64,000 nt of DNA from Alligator mississippiensis. Lineage: Eukaryota; Chordata; Crocodylia; Alligatoridae. A program made the translations under genes and the position numbers. The notes under the pieces are model-generated. The model had not been told where the DNA came from. It did not search any database and was given only the letters and a program-made list of their open reading frames with translations. This document shows, piece by piece, positions 11,709 through 22,371 of this stretch (the stretch's first letter is position 1; every line of letters starts with the position of its first letter). The stretch is taken from positions 85,332,382-85,396,381 of the forward strand of contig NC_081824.1 of NCBI RefSeq assembly GCF_030867095.1. Reading direction: 5' to 3'.

Positions 11709-12120
11709 CTTATTTACAAAACCACAGAAAATAAAAGTAAAGGAGTTATTTTACATAGTGGGTTATCATAACATAAATCAATAATCTTCCTATGTAACAT
11801 TTAAGGAACAGGTAATTATAAACAGCTTTTTGCCCTGCTAAATTAATTTAAGAAACAAAGGTTTGGTTTAATAACTAAATCATTTTTTTTTAACAGCACT
11901 GCTGTCTAATGTATGTCTACAGATGCACTGACTCGATGCCAATTTACAGTAGTTTAGGATCTCATTCTAGGGTATGTCTGGAAACATTAAATCAATAGCT
12001 TCTCCAAGAGAAAATAATCTGGTTTTATTTGTATCCATAACAACTACAAATACAGATCTACAATAAACTAGTTTGAAAAATAACTAAAAAGCTATAAAAT
12101 GTACTTCTAATATACTGTAC

Positions 12121-12207
12121 CTTGCAGGAAGCAGAACAAAATGGTGCTAGGTCTAAAACCAGTGGAAAATCCACGTGCCTATTTACTTTCCGCAGACTCA
12201 AACCAGC
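12121..12207 (-). CDS. USP45: USP45 coding exon: [20 protein letters not shown]
   Basis: An 87-bp exon of 29 codons, phase 0 at both ends: [20 protein letters not shown] then APFCSASCK. The acceptor is TATCTTTCTTGGAG and the donor CAAG|GTACAG. The V(N)RHVDFP block is the conserved USP strand between the LKRF core and the His box. The short intron that follows in transcription order (11709-12120, 412 bp) shows no repeat. Confidence 0.94.
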
Positions 12208-13031
12208 CTCCAAGAAAGATAAAAAGATTGTAAACAGAAATATTTTACCATGGTTGTCTTTTATACATAGGCATATTGCTATTATAGCTCCCCCCACTTT
12301 TTGAAACCACTTCAAGAGTATATTTTTCCATACCCTTAAATAATGTGAAAAGCCAAAGCTGAAAACAAGATTTGTAATAAATGCAAATATAAGCATTCAC
12401 TTAGTTTCAACATAGTACATATTACACACAAAAATAGTGCAGAAATGTTTGTTTAAGAAGTAGAGTGGCTCACAAGTTAGGCAATACCACATCTGCAGTT
12501 GACCATGCAATGTTTATTCTGTCTCTTTGTGTATTCATCTTGTGCAGTGAAAGAAACGGTGCTGTGAAAAACAGATGTGACTAAATATTATCATAGACTA
12601 TCATATTGCATGGACATAGAAGGCCATATTTAAGGTGCAGGGCAGCCATAAATTTGGCATGTCTCAACTTTTGAGTGTTTGACTTTGTAACCAAAGTAAC
12701 CTGGTAAAAAATGTTAATGCAATTTCTCGTTATTTGATTTTACAAAGAATAAAAGGTAAGATTCTGTTACACAGAATTGTACTAACTCCCTATCACCCGC
12801 CATGAAAAAGCACAGGCCCAAACCTTTAGAATATTCATGTTAAATTATTATTTTGGCATCCTGCCAATTTTTCCCTGCATAATGCAAGTCTCACAAAGGA
12901 AATAGCAGTTTTCAACAGTTTACATCTCACTGCCACAGACATGGAATTTTCGTGACAAAAGACACTATTTTCATTCTCTTTCTCCCTGCCAAATTTTAAA
13001 AGGCCAGCTGCAAACGTTGGAGGTGCTGGAA

Positions 13032-13259
13032 CAGAGGTCGGCAATGTTTTTCGGCAGAGTGCCAAAAATACCCACAACCTCGACTTCAAGGATGTTGGTG
13101 TGCCGGGGTGGATGTGGGGGGAGCTGCAAGGGGCCCGATCTTTGTTGTGGCTGCCTAGTCCTAACCCCAGCCCCGCTGTTCACCCTGAGGCATGTATGAC
13201 AAGCAAAATACTTTCGTATGCCACGTTCTGGCACCTGTGCTGGAGGTTGCATACCCTTG
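13032..13259. mobile_element. hAT-Charlie-like MITE (228 bp)
   Basis: Left end CAGAGGTCGGCAATGTTTTT; right end GGAGGTTGCATACCCTTG, an imperfect inverted repeat. The flanking 8-mers (TGCTGGAA and TGTTAAAG) match at only 5 of 8 positions, so the target duplication is decayed or absent. In the USP45 intron 12208-17143. Confidence 0.65.
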
Positions 13260-14885
13260 TGTTAAAGCCTTGCAAAAAAGGAAATCTCATATACTGGAGC
13301 TCATATATTGGAAAGTGTAAAGAAATCTAAATAAAGCAGTTGCTACCAGCTCCCTAGATAGTATGCACACAGAGATGCACTAGAACTCAAGCTCCAGAGA
13401 CACAAACAGTGTGGTTGAGGAATATACTTCACAGCAAAATGCATGCTACAAAATAATTTATTTATGATAAATACATAAAAATTTATGCTTACAATTTATA
13501 CTGAACTTATACTTACTGGTATAACATGCTGACTGAACTGATTTAGAGCATAATGATTTAGACCACTGATTTCAATAATGAACTAAATTAAAAAGTAGAA
13601 AGCCTTTTATTTATTTTTCTAAAGAAAGGTTAATTGTCACTTGCTGGTAAAATTTAATAACACTTTTTGCTAACCAGGAGTATATGCTATCTCCATACAC
13701 ATTTAAGTATGGTTAAACTTAACACAGATTTATTCAGGCAGGAGCAGTGTATCAGGCTGTATTGGAAGGAAACTGACATTGAATTAAAATGAATAAAAAG
13801 CAGTATTTTGAAGAATGTTTCTATTAAATAAAACTACTTTGAAGGTAAGGGATAAAGAAGAAAAAAATAAGAACTAAACATGCTTTGCATTTAAAACTGC
13901 GTTATTAAATAAAATATTACTGCCTGTAGTTACTGAGTTAAACTAATTTCTGGTCATCATGTCCTTCAAGATTTTAAAACTAGTAGATGTGGTCCTCTTA
14001 CACCTTGTTTTTTATGCATAACTTGGAAGACATAGGCTTTCCTAGTTTTTCTGTTCCAACTTGGTTTCTCAATTTTAAAAACACTCCCCATTAAGTTGAA
14101 GTAGTTCAATGAACTGCAATTAAAAAAATGTTTTCCATGCAGAAGATGCTGCTGCTATCAAAAGCTGTTTAGCACCACAGCAAACTCTGGTTCCAGGTGC
14201 TTAGCCAGAGATTTCCATCACGTCAGTGATCTGACTTTGCTGCCAAAATTTTAAAAAAATCTATACTTGCTTGAAAAATTACTTTTTGTTTAAATGATGA
14301 ATACATCTAGGCTTGAACATGAACTACCAGTTTCAAATTTACGCAAGTTTATTTTTAAAAAGGAAAAAAAAAAAAGATAAAAATTCAAATAAAAAAAAAA
14401 TCTTTAAGTTTCAATTTCTGTCCACTCCGATCACAAAATTTTTAAGTACAGATGCAACCTATTGTGCTGTTCCCGCTGCTTCTTAATTATCACTGTGTAA
14501 CTACTATTTGAAAAAAAATGGCTTCTTTTAAAGACACTAGTACAATTATAAGTATTCTAATGCGGAGGAATGTAGATGAAAAATACAGCAGTCTGACAGA
14601 CAGGTAACTCTGTTTGGTTCAAGAGAGGAAAAATAGCTATTTTTTAACATACTAAGCAAATTTTGTTCTATATGTTGTACTGGAAGGTATTTTTTCTCTA
14701 GCAAAAGTTAGTTAACATTAGACACTTCTGCTAGGCTCCTTTAAGTTGAGAAAAAGGCTGGTAAGAGTAGGATTTGGCATCTAGGCATTTCTACATTTAT
14801 TTTCACATTTTAAATTCCTTGAAATCATGGCTGGCCAGCCTGCTTCAGATTCTGATGTGGAAAGAAGCCAAGAAACTAGACAAGG
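13260..14885. other. USP45 intronic sequence, AT-rich
   Basis: No recognised repeat or exon; several A-rich runs near 14360-14400. Confidence 0.45.
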
Positions 14886-14889
14886 GGCA

Positions 14890-15680
14890 AGTCCACACAT
14901 GCATGCATGTGTACTTGCAGCCGCTCAAATAAGAGCAGCATAAATTTGTGCCAGGGATTTTTTCCTGAACAAGCACTTTAGTGTGGGGCAAGTTGTGCTA
15001 CTTGGGGCAAACTGACCCTGCCCAGCTCTTCCCAGATCTGTAGCCAGGGGGAGCTGGAGGCTGGGGTCAGCACCTGTGCCAGCCCCAAGAGTATAAAAAG
15101 CTGCCCTGCCAAGCAACTCAGGGCTACTTGCTCTTAGCAGTTTCTCAGGCCCAGCCAGTTGGTATCTGGGGACACTAGCCCCTCGTGCCAGCTGGATTGC
15201 TGCAGCGGCCCTGCCCTGAAGCTGACCCTAGCCCTTCTATCCATTGCAGCAGCCTGGCAGCAGGGGCTGCTGCCTGGCTGTGAACTGCCACCTGTGACAG
15301 CATCCACCTTCTTGGACCATCAGCCCCATGTCTGCATGCCTGCCAGATCTGGACTGTGACTGCATGGCTGCCTGGGCTGTGGCACTGGCACTGTAACAGA
15401 GCTGTCTGCACCTTTGGGCTAGCTATCAGGGGCCCATGGCTGTACAGTCGGCCTTTGTACAGCACTGCTGCCATGTGTGCCCCTGCCCTGCCATCTGAGC
15501 AGCTACTGCCTGGAAGGTGTTCTCAGTGTGGTGGCCTCCTTTGAACTGTCAAAGCATGACCTCCTGGCCCCAAATGGCCAGGAGGTCAGCCACCTTGTTT
15601 GCCCTCCAGCTGGGTCCCAGGTGCCAGCCCTGAGCAGGCTCCTCTGCCTGGGTCCTGCCACTAGTCCCACTAGCAGAAAT
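14890..15680 (+). mobile_element. GC-rich repeat including the copy of 730-955
   Basis: Starts GTCCACACATGCATGCATGT and runs through GGGGCAAGTTGTGCTACTTG to GTCAGCACCTGTGCCAGCCC, the inverted match of 730-955, then about 0.6 kb of CTGCC-rich sequence. Boundaries are approximate. In the USP45 intron 12208-17143. Confidence 0.6.
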
Positions 15681-15789
15681 CCTGGTGTTCCCTATTTAAA
15701 AACTGCAAAATCTCTGATAAAAAATCCCAGATTCACTCTTTAAAATACCCCAAAAATCCATGTTATTCCACAATTAAAACAAAAGACCA

Positions 15790-15874
15790 CTATATATATA
15801 TATATATGTGTGTGTGTGTGCGTATGTATGCATGTATAGAGAGAGAGAGAGAGAAAAAGAGAGAGAGAGAGAGA
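15790..15874. repeat. Compound microsatellite (TA)n-(TG)n-(GA)n
   Basis: (TA)n at 15790-15806, (TG)n to about 15820, then CGTATGTATGCATGTATA and (GA)n at 15839-15874 with one AAAAA break. Confidence 0.95.
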
Positions 15875-16039
15875 TCGATTAGTTGGGAAGTGTTTTATTG
15901 ATTTAATTTACAACTTTAAAGCAATTTGGAAGCCTACCAGTGCCTCTATCATCATCATCAAATAAATTCTAAATATCTAAGTTTTGATGTTTGTTTTTGG
16001 TTTTCTTATCATAGAAAAATTAGAGCTTTCCCTGAGCCC

Positions 16040-16830
16040 TTTGCTAACCAGGATGTGGGGACAGCTGCCCCTGCAGCCACAGCTCCTGTCAGCAGGTCTC
16101 ATTGCGTTTAGCAGCAGGACACACTGGGTGTGTGATGGGGGGATGTGGGGATTGCAGCAGTGCAGTGGGAAGGAGTGTGGGTGGGTGTAGGGGGTATGTG
16201 GGGTGTCTGGGTAGATGTGGGGTTTGTGGGAGGAGTTGAGAGGGGCCACCACACACCCACTCCCTGCAGCACACAGTTCCCAATGTTGGCAGAGCTGCCT
16301 CACTTGCGGTCTGTGCATGGAGAACAGGCGTGGCCCAACCTGATCCAGTCACTCCCCAACCCCCCCCCGCTTCCTCACACATCCCACATCCCCCTGACAC
16401 ACCCACCCACACACCCAGAAACCCTGCCAGAAACTACACAGCCCCCCCACCCCCAGTCCTTGCTTACCTGGGACAGCGCCTAGGGCCAGGTCATGTCGCA
16501 GCCTTGCCCCACTCCTGTTTGCCCTGCACGCTAATGCAGTGTTCTAGGGCAGCAGAAGCACCATAGAGATGCTCTGGCCAGATGCCAAAGCATCTCTGGA
16601 GGACCCAGACTCTGCTTGCCTCAGGGCATGCTGCAGAACCATGCCCTATGTTGCTTTTTTCCCTATGTGTTATTTTTTGATACCTGGAAATCCAGGTATC
16701 AGATTTAGAGCCTGCGCTGCAAGTATGCAGCACAGGGAACATTATTTTGTTCTTAGGGTGCCTCTTCTAGCATCTGAAACTGGTTTGAGATGCCGGAACA
16801 GGCACATAAGACACTCGTCTGGACATGCCC
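16040..16830 (+). mobile_element. GC-rich repeat, copy B
   Basis: Same family as 1080-1605. The upstream part (16130-16250) adds GTGGGG-rich sequence also seen near 180-340. A short palindrome GATACCTGGAAATCCAGGTATC is present around 16680. In the USP45 intron 12208-17143. Confidence 0.65.
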
Positions 16831-17143
16831 AAGAAGACAGAAACAGGAAAAAGAACTAGCTAGGAGCAACCACCTCCCCCCCGAATATTATTATGGGAGT
16901 TGATGTTCCTATCTACAGGATCATACTGAGGCCTGGTAAGTGTCTTCTGTGATCACAAAGCATTAGCAGGTTAACACAGTGATTGTTGCCACTGTGACTC
17001 CTTCAAGTAACCATCCTAAAAATAGTCCTAACATACCTCTGTGAAACAGTTACCTCTGTGAATCTCAGTTAGGTAGAGGCTGTATGTTATGGAATGTTCT
17101 TTTGATTTGAAAAGTTTAAAACAACAGTCTCTTGGACTTTTAC

Positions 17144-17241
17144 CTGGTGGAATCTTTTCAGATGGAGAACAAGAATGGCAGGAACCGCAGAAATTAACAG
17201 TTGTTTCCGGGCATTAGTGTACACACCTTCCATTTTCTTTT
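17144..17241 (-). CDS. USP45: USP45 coding exon: YTNARKQLLISAVPAILVLH
   Basis: A 98-bp exon. Two bases (AA) join the G of the previous exon to make Glu; then KKMEGVYTNARKQLLISAVP through LKRFHQ. The acceptor is ATCTCTTTACAG and the donor CAG|GTAAAA, ending in phase 0. The PAILVLHLKRF stretch is the hydrophobic core strand found in nearly all USPs just before the His-box half. It has no long ORF of its own and was found by translating the minus strand around 17.2 kb. Confidence 0.94.
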
Positions 17242-17956
17242 CTGTAAAGAGATTGCATACAAATTATAAAACAATAATTTATAAAAAGCAAAATGATAAT
17301 AGAGAATAATACAATCATTTAGTAAAGTATTCCAAAAAAGAGGAATTTAGGTTGCAATGTTTTTCCTCAGGAAGACATTCCAATTTATTTTACTGTTTAC
17401 ATCCAGCAAAAAAATAATTTTTGAACAACATTTCTGTGCTGTGTATTTAAGAATATAATACCATGAAATACACTTTAAAAAAAAGTCTAAGCAGAACTTT
17501 GTAGCGTGAGTCAGAGCAGGAGTGGAAGGAAGAACACTCCTTAGCTTATCTTATTTTTAATACCCAACTCTACCAGCTCTTGGCTACCACCATGATCTTT
17601 CAACTAGCTAGAATAAGCAACATCATTAATGTCTATTATACAGACCAACAACAAATGCATATTTGCATAGTTTCTAGGGCTGTGAGGGGGGCAGCTTTGT
17701 CTTGCTTTGTTTCTCAATAAGCATTTTATAGAAAGTGAGACAGGTTTGGCAGAAGGGACTGAAGGACACCCTTAGAATACCCTATAACCTGGTAGTATCG
17801 CCAATTTTCTGGAAGGTGGGGCAAATGGGTTCAAATCCTCTGAACAATGAGGGAAATGAACCCAGGATGTTAAGATCTTGTGTGACCTCAACCTGATACA
17901 CAAATGAAAAAAATGGGGAATACATCATAAGCAACTCTAAATCTAAGAGTCTAACC

Positions 17957-18185
17957 CAGGGGTAGGCAAACTTTTCCAGCTGCAGGCTGGAATGTCCCAC
18001 CCCAGAGTAGAGGCAGGAGGGTGCTAGGACTTGGACACCCTCACTGCTTGTCCCTGCAGGAGCATGGAGAAAACACCTGCAACCAAAGCCCCCTACTACT
18101 GTGATGCCGAAGCCCTAGTCTGCAGGCTGTATCCAATGGTGCCAAGGGCCAGATCTGGCCCACAGGCCATAGGTTGTCAGCCCTG
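17957..18185. mobile_element. hAT-type MITE with perfect 8-bp target duplication (229 bp)
   Basis: Begins CAGGGGTAGGCAAACTTTTC and ends GGCCATAGGTTGTCAGCCCTG, so the ends are imperfect inverted repeats of Charlie-like hAT type. Both flanks carry GTCTAACC (17949-17956 and 18186-18193). It lies in the USP45 intron 17242-20557. No transposase. Confidence 0.88.
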
Positions 18186-18404
18186 GTCTAACCCCTCATA
18201 ACATTTGCTTTCTTTTAAGCATCCAATATTATACGGTCACTGACAGACATTCATTTTAAGATATGATGAGATATAATTTGTGATCCCCACAATCCCGCCT
18301 CCTGTCATGCCACATACACACAGCTGACAAGCAATTTTGGAATAGATTGGATCCCAATCTCACCTTACTTGCCAGTGAAAGAGGAGCCCAGGATTATGAG
18401 CCCA

Positions 18405-18960
18405 GGATCCCCCTGCACCAGCAAGTTGAAACCTGGCTGTCCACAATCATCTGATTGTCAGTAGGGACTGGAAACTAAACAAGGATCTGGAACTGGCCTC
18501 AGTCTAGTCCCTGGCCCCAGCTGACAATCAGTTGAACAACACACAGGGTTTTCACAGATCCCAGCACACAGGGACCCTGGGATCAGGCTGCTGCAATCTG
18601 AGTGTGTGGTCGTGGTATGCAGGCATGAGTAAAAACCATCCAGCTGGGCACCACACAGGGTTTCCACCAGTTCCAGTGCTTGGAGATCCCAAGATCGAGT
18701 TGCAGCTGCTCAATAAGTGAAAACCATGCATGATGCCCAGCACTGCAGCACAGGTTCTGGAGCATAGGGACTTGGGGATCAGGAAACCTCTCCCTAGTCC
18801 TGGGATTGGGTTGTGCTGGGTCCTTTAAAATTCTGTGTGTGCACCTGCACACATGGTTTTCTGATATCCCTAGTGCATGGGGACCTCAGAATCAGGGAAA
18901 GGCTCCTTGATCCTGGGATCCCCAAGAGCCAGGGAGGTCAGAAAACCATGTGTGCAATTG
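18405..18960. repeat. Degenerate tandem repeat
   Basis: Diverged units of roughly 100-150 bp share CACACAGGGTTTTCACAG, GATCCCAGCAC and GGGACCTTGGGATCAGG-like blocks; at least four can be followed (about 18535, 18650, 18760, 18850). In the USP45 intron 17242-20557. Confidence 0.6.
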
Positions 18961-20557
18961 CCTATTCTAGGCATATTTATGCCAATTTTCCACCATGGGC
19001 ATTTCCCATGCTTCTGGGTTTTGTTGGTTGCTTCTGTACACCCCATGTCCCCCCACCCCAACCCTTTTTCTGCACTATGTGTCAGGTTGTTTTAAGCTTC
19101 CTCAGAGGCACTGGGTGTTGGCAAGAACTAAGGCTGGGGACTTCATGCCTTAAATTAATTTGAACATATGGCCAGGTTACCATTTAAAGCATGATTAACC
19201 TGCTAATCGCATCTTAAATGTAATGTGCGTGGCTTACTTCATTTCAGCTTGAATGTAAACTTTGTCATATGATATGAAATCAACTTTTTATTTTATTTTG
19301 GTTACAAAAAATGAAAAAAGTAGTAGAATTAGAACTGAATGGTTCTTCAATATTTTTATTTGGTTCTTGAACTGAAAAATAAAACCCTTGCACAACTCTT
19401 ACTCTCAGGGCAGTGTCCTGACTACTTGAACAAGCTGCCTTACAGAAATGGAACTGGAGAATTCCAGTTGTAGAGGCAGTTTTCAGAATAGGGTCAAACT
19501 TTAACCTGATCTCTTCATGTTGTGTGAGCCTGGGGAGAATTCTTTTATATATTTATACATACATGTAAATGCTTGCTCATGTTACCTCTATATTTTTTTA
19601 GAAAAATCACAAAAATCCAGGGTTCTACACAACATCAGATTTTAATACTTATAGAAGGAAAGTGGCCTCTATCTTACAGGAGTACGTACAGGAGACAGTC
19701 AACAAGGGGAAGACAACTTTTGAATATTGGGGTGCTACATGGTGCAGTAAAAATTAAAGTGTGTGGGAGGGGTGGGTGGAAAGGGCAGAAAACCCAACAA
19801 AAGAAAGAAGACTAAAAAAAATTCTCTCATCTTTTCTAAGGGATAGAAATAATGAAAAAAATACAGTCAAAAAATGAAGAAGCCCTTGCAGCACAAGGAA
19901 GGTATGTAGGCCCCAAGCTAAAGCTGATATAATTGCTCCAACTCTAGCCAGTGTAGTCCAGAGGAATTCAGAAGCCAGTGTCCTTATCCCCTTGGCATAG
20001 ACTGAGGGCAGACTGTGTCTATTGTACACCCAATGCATACTACTGAGATAACAAGCTTCCAATTCGGTGCATGTACACTCACATAATGAAAAGGCCCTTA
20101 TGGACAATCGTCTCAAAGGAGAACCTATTTTGTTGACTCACACATTCTTACTTACAGGATTTCTCCGAGCAGTGGGGTTTCAAGCACTGAATATTAAAAC
20201 ATTTATTCTTTGCCTGTCAGGGACTTCGTAAATATGAAAAATCATAGGTCAAATGCTGAACCTATCAAATGTTAAACAGTCCTATTATGTTATTCAGGTT
20301 GTACCAAAGGAGTGTAGAATTCTGAATCTGAATTTAAACCAGTATCAAATTTGTATACAAATTACATGTGTATACAATTACTTTGTATTAAAGTTTAGTT
20401 TCACCAACTTTAACTGAAACTTACAGCTATTTATTTCACCACCAGAGGGAGGCCATGCAGTTCAACAGAGACTGACATTGACAACTAGAGCAAGGAAGCA
20501 GTTGAAAGGAAATATATTTAACTTATTAACATATTTCAACAAACATTAGTATATTAC
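18961..20557. other. USP45 intronic sequence
   Basis: Mostly unique. A 120-codon minus-strand ORF at 19754-20116 shows no domain and no splice support. Confidence 0.4.
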
Positions 20558-21245
20558 CTGTGGAGTTTGTTTTCTTTTGATACTTCTGTTTCCTTTCTGT
20601 ACAACTCTCACATAAAAGCTTGTTGTTCCCCATTAACAGCTCCACAGATGTAAACTGGTAGAGGCAGGACTGAACAGAACATTCTTTAGAGCTAGTTGAA
20701 TATGTTTGAGAAAGGGTCTGAAAAGCATTTTGGGGGTTTTTGGACACAGGGGACTTTTCCATTGAAAACATTGAATTGCTTGACAAACTTAATGGTGAAT
20801 CCCCAGTGATGGTCTCTTCACATTCTTTTACAGTATCGCTGAGGCTGAGCTTGGATATGGCAGTGATAACAGCCACCTCATTGTGACTATCGCTTGGTTT
20901 GCTGTTTGGTGGTTTGACATTTCCTGATAAATGGTTAAGCCGGTCGACATGCAAACCAGATGTGTTACTGGATGTGCCAAAAAGTGACTGTGTAGAAGCA
21001 CTTTCGCCTTCCGAGGCTTCGCTGTCTGCATCAACACTACTTTCAGAACAACTGATATCTTTTTCACTGCCTTCAGTCTGACTTCCATTTACTGCAGACT
21101 CAGGAATTGTGTCTTCTGAATACAGAACTCCAGAGCCACATTCTGCTTCAAGCTTATCATCTTTTTCATGCATGATAACAGGACTTCTATCTTCCCCACC
21201 AGAGGAGGATTTTCTGGAAAGACGTCTTTCATAATTTAACTGATT
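20558..21245 (-). CDS. USP45: USP45 large coding exon: Ser/acidic insert and second CxxC
   Basis: A 688-bp exon: 229 codons plus one base. It starts NQLNYERRLSRKSSSGGEDR after the acceptor ATATTTGCAG and ends AACTCCACAG|GTAATA. Roughly the first 170 residues are low-complexity and rich in Ser, Glu and Asp (for example ESSVDADSEASEGESAST), typical of the disordered USP45 insert. The C-terminal part, QNAFQTLSQTYSTSSKECSV through LYQFTSVELLMGNNKLLCESC, returns to the catalytic fold. CESC is the second zinc-ribbon CxxC pair. A Met two codons upstream of the acceptor, in frame, is intronic and is not a start. Confidence 0.97.
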
Positions 21246-21853
21246 CTGCAAATATTATTGAAATATTTCAAAAATAGAGGCGAGAGAGGAAATAGATTTG
21301 CGAAACTAAAGTAACAGCAAATATAACTTATATTTTCAAAGCAAAATAAAGACCTGTATTGTATTGATCTGGTTTCACCATGTTCTAAAACCCTACTTCT
21401 TTAAATTGTTTAGACAAATTGGTGTTTGGATGTAAACTTATATATTTGGCAGCAACAGATCCATAGTGACATCTATCTTACCCATTCTAATTATATCAAC
21501 TTTATAACATTATAACTTGATCCATACATGGTAAAGGATTCCATATTTGATTTGTGAACTTAGAATGAGAGATCAGTTAGACTAATAATTTGTGCTGCCA
21601 ATGAAAAACTAGCACACACAGACCTATACTAAGATTGCATCCTCACAACTAAATTCTACTTTGCTTGGAACCTAGGTTTTAAGACATTTTGAATTGTTTT
21701 TAAAATTCAGAAATATTAAAAATTGTTAATAAAAATGCCTGTTTATGAGAAGAGAGAACCAGTTTTTTACCAGACAAATTCTGAAAAAAAGAAAAAGGGT
21801 TCACAACATTTTCCATTTGGGATCACTTGCCTCTTCTCATCTTTGTTCTAATA

Positions 21854-22363
21854 CGGTGATTCTCAACCAGGGTGCTGCTTGGGGTGCCTTCAAATATTTT
21901 GAAGGGTACTATGAGGTATGAGGAGATAAGCAGAAAGCTAAGCAGGTAAGCCAGGCTCAGGCTTGTCCATGACTGGACAATCTCTTACAACTACTGTAAA
22001 AACCTACAGCAGGGATAGGCAACGTTTTTTGGCCAGAGTGCCAAAAAAACCACAATGTCTACCTCGGAAGGTGCTGGAGTGCTGACATGCCCTGCTGCAG
22101 CCAGCCCTAGGAACCTGGTCTGCTTGAAGCCTCCCAGTCGCCTGCTGGGAGCAGCCTGGTCTCCGTGGCTGGCAGCAGCTGCTTAGAACCCGGTCTGGCG
22201 GTCATGCACTGAGCAAAATGGCATTGCGTTCCATGCTCGGCATGCATGTAAGCACTGTAACGTATAGTTTTTGAAACCGGGTGCCACTCAATTCACAAAA
22301 GTTATGGAGGGTACCTCAAGTGCAGGAAGGGGTGCCTTGAATCCAAAAAGATATGAACCACTG
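21854..22363. mobile_element. hAT element with perfect 8-bp target duplication (510 bp)
   Basis: Left end CGGTGATTCTCAACCAGGGT, right end AAAAGATATGAACCACTG; TTCTAATA is duplicated at 21846-21853 and 22364-22371. From about 22010 the sequence CAGGGATAGGCAACGTTTTT starts a second, nested hAT-like element of the family seen at 13032. The right limit of the nested copy is not clear. Confidence 0.88.
22010..22270. mobile_element. Nested hAT-like MITE fragment
   Basis: CAGGGATAGGCAACGTTTTT followed by GGCCAGAGTGCCAAAAA matches the left end of the element at 13032 (CAGAGGTCGGCAATGTTTTT, CGGCAGAGTGCCAAAAA). The right boundary is approximate. Confidence 0.55.
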
Positions 22364-22371
22364 TTCTAATA

